Assembly (NCBI RefSeq): GCF_000424145.1
Contig: NZ_AUJI01000030.1
Location: 1 to 64,000, forward strand
Source of the DNA: Butyrivibrio sp. AC2005
Lineage (GTDB): Bacteria > Bacillota > Clostridia > Lachnospirales > Lachnospiraceae
Length of the DNA stretch: 64,000 nucleotides
Reading direction: 5' to 3'
Program-made: the position numbers and the translations under genes
Shown: positions 36,175 to 44,161 of the stretch, one piece after another
How the letters are laid out: the number at the start of each line of letters is the position of its first letter
How positions within the stretch are numbered: position 1 is the stretch's first letter
The notes under the pieces: model-generated
Told to the model about the DNA's origin: nothing
The model's input: only the letters and a program-made list of their open reading frames with translations
Databases searched by the model: none

Positions 36175-36229
36175 ACTTAATTAATTTAACTTAATATAGT
36201 TTTACTAATTGCTTATTTTAACTTAATAT
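36175..36229 (-). promoter_or_regulatory. Candidate operator and direct repeats upstream of the GH26 gene
   Basis: A 13-bp sequence TTTAACTTAATAT is repeated exactly at 36185-36197 and 36217-36229 (32-bp step, about three turns), and ACTTAATTAATTTAAC spans 36175-36190. The shared ACTTAA core also occurs before the binding-protein gene. It fits a LacI-type regulator that controls the mannan locus, but promoter boxes cannot be fixed. Confidence 0.4.
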
Positions 36230-36412
36230 TGCATATCTCTTTCTCTTTTGCAATACTGTTTTTTTGTTTTCATAATGAATTTCGCATATAGAAATATACT
36301 TCCCTTATCGCTATACAATTAATATATAGTTACGCAAAAGTACTTTCTCTAATAGATGAATATAGCATGCAACTGCAAATATGATGATGATAACTGTAAG
36401 GAGGGTTGGCAT

Positions 36413-36868
36413 ATGGTAGACTACACAGAAGAAAAAGGATACCAATATCACATCCATACTAACAAAGACAATGTTGGCGGATATGTCATCGTTACCGGCG
36501 ATCCGGGTAGATGCGAATCTATAGCCCAGTATCTGGATGATCCCGAATTGATAGCATCCAACAGGGAATATACCACATATACAGGTAAGCTATGCGGTGA
36601 GAAAATAAGTGTGACTTCAACAGGAATCGGCGGCCCTTCTTCTGCGATAGCATTTGAAGAACTATATAAATGCGGTGCTCATACACTGATACGAGTAGGG
36701 ACATGTGGAGGCATCCAGTTAGATGTCAAAGGTGGAGATCTTATCATCGCAACAGGCGCCATCAGAATGGAAGGAACCACTAAAGAGTATGTGCCTGTAG
36801 AGTTTCCCGCTGTTGCAAATTATGAAGTGGTAGGGGCTGTGCATTTACTTAGTGCGACAGCCCCTTAG
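36413..36868 (+). pseudogene. udp: Uridine phosphorylase, truncated after about 140 residues
   Basis: The first 140 residues match bacterial uridine phosphorylase well ([60 protein letters not shown]), including the phosphate-binding Arg regions. Family members have about 250 residues; this one ends after [13 protein letters not shown]. The last codons are contributed by a hairpin (36833-36864), which suggests a deletion or insertion replaced the 3' half. The ATG at 36413 has an AAGGAGGG site. Probably inactive. Confidence 0.85.
36833..36864 (+). terminator. Hairpin that closes the truncated uridine phosphorylase frame
   Basis: GGGGCTGT and ACAGCCCC form an 8-bp stem with a 16-base loop, followed within 10 bases by a T-rich stretch. 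It encodes the foreign last codons of the truncated gene and may act as its terminator. Confidence 0.6.
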
Positions 36869-36943
36869 AAGTTTTGGATTTATTTTATTCTTTATTTCGT
36901 TTTATTTATTTTTCATTTAAGAAATATGCATACAATCTTATCA

Positions 36944-37720
36944 TTAGCAAGCTACAAAAAGACCCGGATCCTTAGGTAACCTCAGCACTCCATCAACCAT
37001 GTGTGCTAATAGTGTTTCTCTTACTTCATTTCTTGAAAGTGTGCAGGAATTCTCAAATGTGATTCCTGAATATATATAATCCATCAGGTCATCAATATTT
37101 GTCACTTCAAGGGAATCATTGTAACGCTTAATCCCGACATTGGAAAAGAATGGTTCTAACTTTTCTCCTCCATTTTCAAGGGAGAAGTTATTATCATAGG
37201 ATATATCCTGTTTGAGAATGGTTACAACAGTTTCCAGTATGCCATTTTTCCCTGCTGTTCCGGCATAGAAACATCCGCCAGGTTTAAGTACTCTTCGAAC
37301 CTCAGATATTGCCCTGCTTATATCCGGTACATGATAGAGCATGCAATTGGCAATAACCATATCAAATGTATTGTCTTCATACGGAATATCCTGGATATCA
37401 ATAACCTTGTAATCAACATTTGCAAGCTCTCCAAGATTCTTCCTGGCTTCTTTAAGCATGCCTTCGCTCATGTCGGATAATACCAGCTTTGACAATCTGC
37501 TTATAACATCCGTATGATTTACCCACATAACTGCACTTCCGGCTCCAAGTTCCAAAACTCTCATTCCGTCTTCAAACTTCATTACTGTAAAATACCAATT
37601 GTGCAGCCCCATCTTATTTGTTGAATACTTGTCATGAATTGAGATTCTTGTGTTAAGTCCTGCCGAATTCTTGTACTGATCTTTAACAAATTTTGTGTCG
37701 TCAATAAGTATATTCCCCAT
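36944..37720 (-). CDS. Class I SAM-dependent methyltransferase
   Basis: 258 residues, Methyltransf_11/25 type. Motif I is VLELGAGSA, with the post-I acid in LVLSDMSEGML, then DIPYEDNTFDMVIANCMLYH and RRVLKPGG. The target molecule is unknown; such stand-alone enzymes in clostridia methylate small molecules. It lies 28 bp after the TIGR04076-like gene, same strand. No signal or membrane segment. Confidence 0.9.
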   Translation of the reverse strand: MGNILIDDTKFVKDQYKNSAGLNTRISIHDKYSTNKMGLHNWYFTVMKFEDGMRVLELGAGSAVMWVNHTDVISRLSKLVLSDMSEGMLKEARKNLGELANVDYKVIDIQDIPYEDNTFDMVIANCMLYHVPDISRAISEVRRVLKPGGCFYAGTAGKNGILETVVTILKQDISYDNNFSLENGGEKLEPFFSNVGIKRYNDSLEVTNIDDLMDYIYSGITFENSCTLSRNEVRETLLAHMVDGVLRLPKDPGLFVAC

Positions 37721-37747
37721 GTAGCTCCTCCAATTTTATAGCATTTC

Positions 37748-38116
37748 TTAGCCTTGTGTTTCATCCGGATAATCCCAGAAGCCGCCTGTATGGAAATTTT
37801 CATTTCCCAAAGGTTGTGCAGTCAGTTTGAAAATCACACATCCATCAGGGCACACAACTGTTTTGGAGTATTTCCCATCGCCTCCCACTTTGGTAAGATC
37901 TCCGCCGCTTCTGACAGCTTCCATCAGGGGATACAGCATCATCATTGTCTTTGAACAGATTCCGTACCCATCCTGATTAACCGGACATCCATAGGTGCAT
38001 TTGTAAACATCCCCGATTTCTTCACCATTACGGCAATATCTTTCTGTATGATCTCCATGCAAAAAGCCTGTTACTTCTACCGTAAATTCATATTCTTCGT
38101 CATACCACTTTTTCAT
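37748..38116 (-). CDS. TIGR04076-family small protein
   Basis: 122 residues with the Cys-rich layout of TIGR04076: YKCTYGCPVNQDGYGICSKTMMML, then LMEAVRSGGDL, and CPDGCVIFKL at the end. These proteins occur in anaerobes and have no settled function; conserved Cys residues suggest metal binding or redox work. Start position is ordinary and the methyltransferase gene follows. Confidence 0.75.
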   Translation of the reverse strand: MKKWYDEEYEFTVEVTGFLHGDHTERYCRNGEEIGDVYKCTYGCPVNQDGYGICSKTMMMLYPLMEAVRSGGDLTKVGGDGKYSKTVVCPDGCVIFKLTAQPLGNENFHTGGFWDYPDETQG

Positions 38117-38236
38117 AGTTTATCACCTTCTTTTAATCTGTCTGATAACTTAATCACATTCTTTAATTATACAGAAAAAAGGTGCAGTTACCTATAATAA
38201 ACAATCAAAAAGTAACCTTTCTTCTTAATATTTTTT

Positions 38237-38770
38237 AAGCTTGTTAGCGATTATGCTTTATATCTTCGCATAATCATCTCCGCACCTCAGTCAATATTTG
38301 AAGTTTACTTTGTAGTGACGTAATCGATATTTAGAGTATAGACCAATAAATCTGATAAAGACCTTATAGACTTACACTATTTTGCTTGCGGATATTATAT
38401 TTCCTGCATGAGTTAAGTCTACCCGAAAACAATTATAAATTTAGACGTAAGCAAAATTTAGGTGGTAGACAAACACTTGAATTTTGCCACCTATTGACGT
38501 AAATGTTTGGAGATTGAAAACACCTTATTCTAATCATTTTACGTCTATTTACATTGATATTATTTCATTGATCTACTGCTCTAATTTCACAGTAGACCAA
38601 TATCTGTTTTGTCGCCTACATTGACTGAATTCCAATGGCTTGCGGGATTATAACTACTCAATGAATTACGTCTATTCGCGAACAAATCAGCATATAAGCA
38701 TAACCACCATTTTCAGGTTAAATAATTTTTCTCTCAAAAACTTTTCCTGACGTAAAAACCTCTTCCAATA
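38237..38770. repeat. 535-bp non-coding repeat, copy 1, built of about 127-bp sub-repeats
   Basis: No supported ORF. It is similar to 39973-40507 over its whole length; corresponding landmarks from 38315 to 38751 are offset by exactly 1737 bp, so no net indel. Inside, TAGACGTAA-type words recur: forward word centres at 38319, 38343, 38371; again at 38446, 38470, 38498; and at 38597, 38625, with reverse words at 38417, 38543 and 38670. This gives a unit of about 127 bp. TAGACTTA (38367) pairs with TAAGTCTA (38414), and ATTGATCTACTG pairs with CAGTAGACCAAT. Confidence 0.85.
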
Positions 38771-38790
38771 AGTATACCTTTTGGCAGTTA

Positions 38791-38982
38791 TTATTTTTCA
38801 ACCCCAAGATGTTTTTTAAGTCTTGGAGCCATAAAATTAAAGAGAAGTATAACTGCAAAAAAGATAATAAAATCAAATAGTTTTTCTTTAATATTAATTG
38901 TATGTTCAAAAAATATGGAAAGCGCTGCATCAAACATTAAAAATGCTACGGACTGTCCAAAACTTTTGAGTATGAGATTCAT
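38791..38982 (-). CDS. Small two-helix membrane protein, unknown
   Basis: 63 residues from the ATG at 38982, which follows TTGGAGGAAC; a longer frame to 39018 lacks a site. There are two hydrophobic segments (about 8-25 and 35-53) and a basic end (RLKKHLGVEK). Its start overlaps the stop of the upstream gene (ATGA), so they form an operon. It lies between the two 535-bp repeats. No family recognised. Confidence 0.6.
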   Translation of the reverse strand: MNLILKSFGQSVAFLMFDAALSIFFEHTINIKEKLFDFIIFFAVILLFNFMAPRLKKHLGVEK

Positions 38983-39296
38983 GTTTTTGTTCCTCCAATA
39001 TTTTTTACCATCTCCCACAATTCATGCTGAATTCTGGACAAAGGCTCATTTAAGGCGCTTCTTTCTTCGAAATCTTCTCTGTAGATAAAAAATTCAGACA
39101 AACCGGCTCTTCCGGGATAAAGGCGTTTATAGCAAGTGACAATGCAATCTTCTTTGTCCTCGTCAGAATAGTCAGCTTCGAGCACATCAATCGCATCCAG
39201 TAGTGTTTGATACTGGTACGCAATGGACTGATCTCCATATTTCTTTAAGTGTACAGCTAATTCTTTGAATAGTTTTAAAACGTAATCTATATCCAT
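38979..39296 (-). CDS. Hypothetical helical protein
   Basis: 105 residues from the ATG at 39296, which has GAGGA 6 bases upstream; an ATG at 39311 is possible. Soluble and acidic (DIDYVLKLFKELAVHLKKYGDQ; LEADYSDEDKEDCIVTCY; IQHELWEMVKNIGG), mostly helical. Not recognised. It is co-translated with the small membrane protein downstream; together they could be a regulator/effector pair, but nothing shows this. Confidence 0.6.
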   Translation of the reverse strand: MDIDYVLKLFKELAVHLKKYGDQSIAYQYQTLLDAIDVLEADYSDEDKEDCIVTCYKRLYPGRAGLSEFFIYREDFEERSALNEPLSRIQHELWEMVKNIGGTKT

Positions 39297-39508
39297 TATT
39301 TTCCTCTTCATTTCCTTTAAAGCATATCGCTGTCTATTATAATCTTTTTGAATCTTTTACAAAAGTCAGATTCCTTTCTTTCTCAGAAAAACGTTTTTCT
39401 ACAAAATCTTGAAAGGAAGATTTATTTAGTATAGATTAAAGACAATTGAAAACAGTCCACGTAGGGGATATCAGCCTGATGTGTGGAAGAAATAGGAGTA
39501 AAAAAGAA

Positions 39509-39961
39509 ATGCGAAAAGCACGTACAGAAAAGGAAAATGCGATCAGAGAGAAAATGCTTTCTGAGTTGTATGCAAATGAATATAACAAATTCATAGGATT
39601 TGAGGTATTGGAGCTTAGTCCTACCTACAGCAAGTCAAGGATAAAGTGTGATTCCAGACTACATAACATGTATGGCAGTATTCATGGAGGTGCATTGCTT
39701 TCTTTTGTAGATGCCATGGCTGGTGCTACAGGAAGTATGAGTGGATACTATGTGACTACCGTTTCTGCCAATTTGAATTTTCTGTTGCCTGCTGTAAATA
39801 CCGAATATATTTACTGTGAGTGCATGAAGCTTAAGACAGGTAAGCATATTCTGGTATTTGATATAAGGGTAACTGACGATGAAGGAAATCTTTTGGACAG
39901 TGGAGAGTTTTCTTTTTTTGCAAGTAAAGTTCCGGTGCTTGGAGATAATCTGAAGTTTTAA
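39509..39961 (+). CDS. PaaI-type hotdog thioesterase
   Basis: 150 residues from the ATG at 39509 (AGGAG upstream); the frame extends to 39446 without a site. Hotdog fold with the PaaI/YbgC-like helix NMYGSIHGGALLSFVDAMAGA and strands VTTVSANLNFLLPAVNTEYIY. The catalytic acidic residue is in the FVDAM segment. It probably hydrolyses an acyl- or aryl-CoA. It stands alone on the plus strand between the two non-coding repeats, and copy 2 begins 12 bp after its stop. Confidence 0.85.
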   Translation: MRKARTEKENAIREKMLSELYANEYNKFIGFEVLELSPTYSKSRIKCDSRLHNMYGSIHGGALLSFVDAMAGATGSMSGYYVTTVSANLNFLLPAVNTEYIYCECMKLKTGKHILVFDIRVTDDEGNLLDSGEFSFFASKVPVLGDNLKF

Positions 39962-39972
39962 AAGGAAATTCT

Positions 39973-40507
39973 TAGCTTGTTCGCGACTATATTTTATATC
40001 TTCGTATAAATAATCCTCGCGCCTTAGTCAATACTTGATGTTTACTGCATTGTGACGTAACCGTTATTTAGGTGATAGACCAAGAAATCTGATAAAGACC
40101 TTATAGATTGACACTGTTTCGCTTGTGGGAATTATATTTCCTGCATGAGTTAAGTCTACCCGCGAACAATTTTTAATATAGACTTAATCAATATTTGGAC
40201 GGTACATCTGCATTTGAATTTTGCTACCTATTGACGTAAATATTTGGGGATAGAAAATTCTTTATTCTGAGCAATTTACGTCTATTCACACTGATATTAT
40301 CTCATTGGTCTACTGCTCTAATTTCACAGTAGACCAATATTTGTTTTGTCGCTTCCATTGACTGAATTCTCCCAGCTTGAGAGAACATACTTCCTCAACA
40401 AATTACGTCTATTCGCGAACAAATCCGCATATATGCATAACCACTATTTTCAGGTTAAACCAATTTTTTCTCAAACACTTTTTCTGACGTAATCCCCCTC
40501 CAAAAGG
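39973..40507. repeat. 535-bp non-coding repeat, copy 2
   Basis: Direct copy of 38237-38770 with about one base in five changed and one single-base indel near its start. All word positions are kept, including the perfect inverted pair ATTGGTCTACTG/CAGTAGACCAAT (40305-40316 and 40327-40338). In copy 1 the same stem has one change that would be a G-U pair if the minus strand is transcribed. TTACGTCTATTCGCGAACAAAT near the right end is among the best conserved parts. No ORF. Confidence 0.85.
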
Positions 40508-40699
40508 TATGGCTTCTTCCATGCATTTCCGCTTTTACTTGCAACTTATAATTTTTCATATTCGATTTTCTTAAATTTTCATATCTTTCTAAAACGCTTA
40601 TTAAATCTGCCCATCTTCGATGTAATTATAATTTCTAATGAATTATAATTTGTCTTGGTAACTTTTTTACTTTCTGAGCATTAGAATGGAGAAAATCGC

Positions 40700-41071
40700 A
40701 TGAAAATTACAACCTTTAATACATCGATAATTACCAAGGAAGCTGAACCTGTCATCAAGCTTTTCGAGGAGCTTGGATTTGAGCAGACTCACAATAAAGC
40801 AGAAGATACGGATGTTGAGTTTTCCGCCCACAGAATGAAAGATAAAAACGGATTTCATATCGACATAGTTGAAGTTCCTGTGATTCCTCAGACCTATACA
40901 GCCATCAGAATAAATGTGGACAATTATGAAGAAGCTTATGAATTCTTCATGTCCAGGGGATTCAGAGAGGCAAAAGGATTTGCTCCAAGCACTACTACAT
41001 CCAGCAAATACGCATACCTTGTTTCTCCATCCGGATTCATAATTGATGTTTGTGAGCATGTGAAAAAGTAA
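40700..41071 (+). CDS. VOC/glyoxalase-family protein
   Basis: 123 residues, paralog of 22311-22700 (MKITTFNTSIITKEAEPVIKLFEELGF; IRINVDNYEEAYEFFMSRGF; SPSGFIIDVCEHVKK). One VOC module; members dimerise around a metal. Function not readable. Its last 35 bp overlap the 3' end of the convergent ABC ATPase gene, whose own end is abnormal, so a deletion probably joined the two. Confidence 0.85.
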   Translation: MKITTFNTSIITKEAEPVIKLFEELGFEQTHNKAEDTDVEFSAHRMKDKNGFHIDIVEVPVIPQTYTAIRINVDNYEEAYEFFMSRGFREAKGFAPSTTTSSKYAYLVSPSGFIIDVCEHVKK

Positions 41072-41714
41072 GTAAACCGGGACTGCCCAGTGCAAAGAGC
41101 TTTCCACCCACGATAAACGCTACCCTGCCGCATAGTTCAGTAGCATCCTGCATATTATGAGTTGTCAAAAGAATGGTTTTACCCCTTCTCTTTTCCTCAA
41201 GAATCAGGTCCTTCATCATACGGCTGTTTGTTGGATCAAGACCGCTTGTGGGCTCATCCAGGAAAAGAAGCTGCGGATCATGTACAAGAGCTTTGACAAA
41301 GTTCAGCCTGCTCTTCATACCCTTTGAAAAATCCGAGACTCTCTTATCCCCATCATTCTCAAGCCCCACCGCCAAAAGCAGGTCGTCAATGCTGCGCCCC
41401 TTTATGCCATATAAAGACGAGAAAAATTCAAGGTTCTCCCTGGCAGAAAGCTTTTCGTACATGGTTGAAAACTCAAAGTCAACACCTATGGTTCGGTAAA
41501 AATCGGAGCCGCATCTTTTGCACTCGACGCCTCCAACCTTAGCCACCCCTTTATAATTAGGAAGCATTCCCAAAAGTATCTTTTGAAGCGTACTTTTTCC
41601 CGCACCGGAAGGCCCAAGAAATCCGAAGATTTCTCCCTCCATCACCTCAAAATTCATGTCCACTATAAATGGCTTTTGGGTATAGCTAAACGTAAGATCC
41701 TTAACTTCTATCAT
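41037..41714 (-). CDS. ABC transporter ATPase with truncated C-terminus
   Basis: 225 residues from the ATG at 41714 (AAGGAGG). Complete nucleotide-binding core: Walker A GPSGAGKS, signature DFSKGMKS, Walker B LLFLDEPTSGLDP and the switch His in LLTTHNMQD. After GGKLFALGSPG the sequence departs from the family and reads antisense to the VOC gene. The permease gene expected next is absent. So it is the ATPase of an ABC-2-type exporter that has lost its membrane partner here. A TetR-type operator (41771-41800) lies 57 bp upstream. Confidence 0.85.
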   Translation of the reverse strand: MIEVKDLTFSYTQKPFIVDMNFEVMEGEIFGFLGPSGAGKSTLQKILLGMLPNYKGVAKVGGVECKRCGSDFYRTIGVDFEFSTMYEKLSARENLEFFSSLYGIKGRSIDDLLLAVGLENDGDKRVSDFSKGMKSRLNFVKALVHDPQLLFLDEPTSGLDPTNSRMMKDLILEEKRRGKTILLTTHNMQDATELCGRVAFIVGGKLFALGSPGLLTFSHAHKHQL

Positions 41715-41770
41715 TATTTTCCTCCTTAATGCAGGCATTTATGAAATAAAGCATTTCGTCTGTTATATCT

Positions 41771-41800
41771 ATTTGACTACATATGAATATATAGTCAAAT
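41771..41800. promoter_or_regulatory. Palindromic operator before the ABC ATPase gene
   Basis: ATTTGACTA and TAGTCAAAT are perfect 9-bp arms around 12 bases (CATATGAATATA). A near-copy, TGACTA and TAGTCA around ATTATGAATTTA, precedes the nearby TetR gene. The two copies share arm, spacing and inner ATGAAT, so this is probably the TetR binding site. Confidence 0.75.
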
Positions 41801-41916
41801 AAAGTCCTAATCAAAGTCCGGCTCAAAACCGGACTCTAATATTCATATTAAAAATGCACCTGAGCTGCCATCCGAGCAAGCTTTATTTCAACATTTTTCT
41901 CGCATCATCTTCTGCC

Positions 41917-42510
41917 TTACTTCATCATCTGCTTCACAATTCCGTAAATCAGGAGCCTTAGCGCTTCATCATAGTTCTCTTCCCCAATCTCAGCCTTGTG
42001 AAGCGTTGCAAAGTACACTGCATGAAAAGCCGCACTGACAACCTTAACGTTCAGATTCTTTTTTATAGGAAACATGGACAGCATCTGTTCTATAGTATCA
42101 GTGTCATCCTGAAAATGTGCTTCCACTACTTCCCGAGGGAGCTTCCGCACCAGAAGCTCAACTTCATCAGTATCAAGAAGCTTTAGGATTGGCATCTCAT
42201 CTGTCTTTTTAAAAAACTCAAAGATCAGATCCGTCAAAGTATCCGCCGACAAATCCCTTACAGCCACCTTCGAAAGAGCATCAGCCAGTTCGTTATTGAT
42301 GGCCTCATGCTGATCCTGGATAACCTCAAAAAGAAGCAGCTCTTTTGACTTATAAAAAAGATAAAAGGTACCCTTGGGAATTCCAACACGTTTTACCAGT
42401 TCATCAACCGTTGTGCGCCTGACACCGTACTGGGCAAGGCACTTTGCAGCCTCTTCCTTAAGCCTCTGAATTATATATTCTCTTTCCTGATCCGAATATG
42501 ACTTTGGCAA
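41917..42510 (-). CDS. TetR-family regulator
   Basis: 197 residues. The N-terminal HTH is CLAQYGVRRTTVDELVKRVGIPKGTFYLFYKSKELLLFEV, typical of TetR. The C-terminal ligand domain is helical. A palindrome 19 bp upstream of its start matches one in front of the ABC ATPase gene, so it likely represses itself and the exporter. The gap to the ATPase gene (about 200 bp) also holds no other gene. Confidence 0.93.
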   Translation of the reverse strand: MPKSYSDQEREYIIQRLKEEAAKCLAQYGVRRTTVDELVKRVGIPKGTFYLFYKSKELLLFEVIQDQHEAINNELADALSKVAVRDLSADTLTDLIFEFFKKTDEMPILKLLDTDEVELLVRKLPREVVEAHFQDDTDTIEQMLSMFPIKKNLNVKVVSAAFHAVYFATLHKAEIGEENYDEALRLLIYGIVKQMMK

Positions 42511-42528
42511 ATCTCTTTACATCCTTTT

Positions 42529-42552
42529 TGACTAATTATGAATTTATAGTCA
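42529..42552. promoter_or_regulatory. Palindromic operator before the TetR gene
   Basis: TGACTA (42529-42534) and TAGTCA (42547-42552) with 12 bases between. It has the same design as 41771-41800. Expected to give negative autoregulation of the TetR gene. Confidence 0.75.
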
Positions 42553-42583
42553 GTATAATTCTTCCTCATCAAATTGTCAAACA

Positions 42584-43084
42584 TCATGCAACTTCTTTAG
42601 CTGTGTTTATTGTCTTTTTGGAAAAAGTCCTTACAAAAAATCCAAACACATTTCGGACAAGTGGTCCTGCGAAGAATATCTGCCAGCAAAGAGCCATCGG
42701 AAAATTCATAGCAGTTGTCTGCAGCCATACTGCGACGAATTCAGCCCCGGCATCCTTGAAAAGAATTGTAGCAACGAGGCTCATAAGAGGGCACATAAGG
42801 CACACGCTCATTGCTGATATACCAAGAATCATCATGATCATTGGATCCTTGCCGGGAGTAACGAATCTGAATGCAAGCTTCTGAGCAAGTTTTCCTACAA
42901 ATAGAAGCTCGATTAATACTGCAATCGGCCACATAATGAGCATTTCTTTGAATGCAGCAATAAATATGAAATTCTGCATACCGCCTACGTTAAGTGAAAT
43001 ATTGTAGCAGATCATTGCATAGACCATGACAAATGCCATGAAAATAGTGAAAATTACATCCTGAAACTTGTTCTGTGGTAACAT
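42584..43084 (-). CDS. DUF2798-like membrane protein
   Basis: 166 residues from the ATG at 43084 with AAGGAG upstream; a frame to 43147 lacks a good site. Four hydrophobic helices in two similar halves, each with a pattern like FMAFVMVYAMICYN and PMSLVATILFKDA. DUF2798 proteins are small integral membrane proteins without known function. It is transcribed toward the TetR gene (about 75 bp away) but the TetR operator lies between them. Confidence 0.8.
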   Translation of the reverse strand: MLPQNKFQDVIFTIFMAFVMVYAMICYNISLNVGGMQNFIFIAAFKEMLIMWPIAVLIELLFVGKLAQKLAFRFVTPGKDPMIMMILGISAMSVCLMCPLMSLVATILFKDAGAEFVAVWLQTTAMNFPMALCWQIFFAGPLVRNVFGFFVRTFSKKTINTAKEVA

Positions 43085-43330
43085 ACCCGGGGTTCTCCTT
43101 TCATTGACCAGGGGAAGACCTAGGGCGTGTTGTTCGTTTTGCACCATATAGTGCTCACGTTTCCAATATTACCAACTCTACATCTTCTTATTTTAATTCT
43201 TGCGACAAGGTCAGATTATATCAGAAAAAAATCTTTCGTGTAATACCCATTTTTAATTCTATGTTGTAATTTCAAGTGATATAATGCTTTTTGGTGTGCT
43301 CACCAATCAAAAGGACAGGGGACAAAGTTC

Positions 43331-43972
43331 ATGTCGATATCACTTTTAGCAATTTTTGACTTTATAGGCACAGTTGCCTTTGCAATATCCGGTGCCATCA
43401 CCGGAATCCATAAGAAAATGGACATATTTGGAGTAAACATTCTCGCTATAATCACTGCCTGCGGTGGAGGTCTTACCAGAGACATTGTGATGGGAAACTT
43501 CCCACCACAGATGTTCATTGATCCATTTTATGTTGTAGTCGCAGCAATCATAGCAAATATCGTATTCTTTTTAATGTATTATCGTAAAGGAGTGCCGGTT
43601 AAATTCTCAGGCATATATGACAAAGGCCTGTTTATATCGGACACGCTTGGACTCGCCGCATTCATGGTAGACGGGGTAATGATAGGAGCCAATTTTGGCT
43701 ATGAAGATGACCTGTTCCTTCTGGTATTCCTCGGATTTATCACAGGTGTCGGCGGCGGAGTGTTACGCGATGTCCTGTCAAACCAGATGCCTGCCATCTT
43801 TGTAAAGCATGTTTACGCTCTTCCCGTTATAGTTGGCGGAATCGTCATGGTCATAATGCATGATCTGATGCACACCTGGAGTGCTGCCATGGTAATCAGC
43901 TTCGCTCTTGTTATTCTGCTCAGATTTATGGCGAGACATTTCCTTTGGAATCTTCCTAAAGTAGAGCTCTGA
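43331..43972 (+). CDS. TRIC/UPF0126-family channel protein
   Basis: 213 residues and about seven membrane helices with an internal two-fold repeat. The kinked-helix motifs GGGLTRDIVMG and GGGVLRDVLS are the family's signatures. Prokaryotic homologs form trimeric K+-permeable channels. Starts at a GGGGAC-type site. It stands alone on the plus strand; what follows is a nitroreductase remnant on the other strand. Confidence 0.92.
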   Translation: MSISLLAIFDFIGTVAFAISGAITGIHKKMDIFGVNILAIITACGGGLTRDIVMGNFPPQMFIDPFYVVVAAIIANIVFFLMYYRKGVPVKFSGIYDKGLFISDTLGLAAFMVDGVMIGANFGYEDDLFLLVFLGFITGVGGGVLRDVLSNQMPAIFVKHVYALPVIVGGIVMVIMHDLMHTWSAAMVISFALVILLRFMARHFLWNLPKVEL

Positions 43973-43983
43973 ATTGTATTTCC

Positions 43984-44125
43984 TCCGCTCATTTGTCTTC
44001 TTTCCCAAATGGTTCCGCCAATCCATACAGTGCCCAGACCAAGTTCATGAGCTCTCATAAGTAGTTTCTCAAAACTATATCCATATGCCTCATCTGCATG
44101 CACTTCTTCTGGTCTTTGCTAAATC
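43984..44125 (-). pseudogene. Nitroreductase remnant
   Basis: A frame without start or proper end reads EVHADEAYGYSFEKLLMRAH then ELGLGTVWIGGTIWE, matching the central part of nitroreductases (family helix 'AHELGLGTVWIGG'). It resembles the intact protein at 46547-47215 only in this block. Only about 40 residues survive. Confidence 0.65.
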
Positions 44126-44161
44126 TAAAAAACATTTCATTCTCTATTACCTCGAATGTCC

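Noticed and set aside
37748-38116. Zinc-ribbon regulator reading of the Cys-rich protein
   Set aside because: Cys spacing does not form CxxC pairs of a ribbon; the overall layout fits TIGR04076 better.
38237-40507. Composite transposon with 535-bp direct-repeat ends
   Set aside because: No transposase lies between or next to the copies, and the copies have diverged too much for a recent insertion. I kept the description as a duplicated non-coding element.
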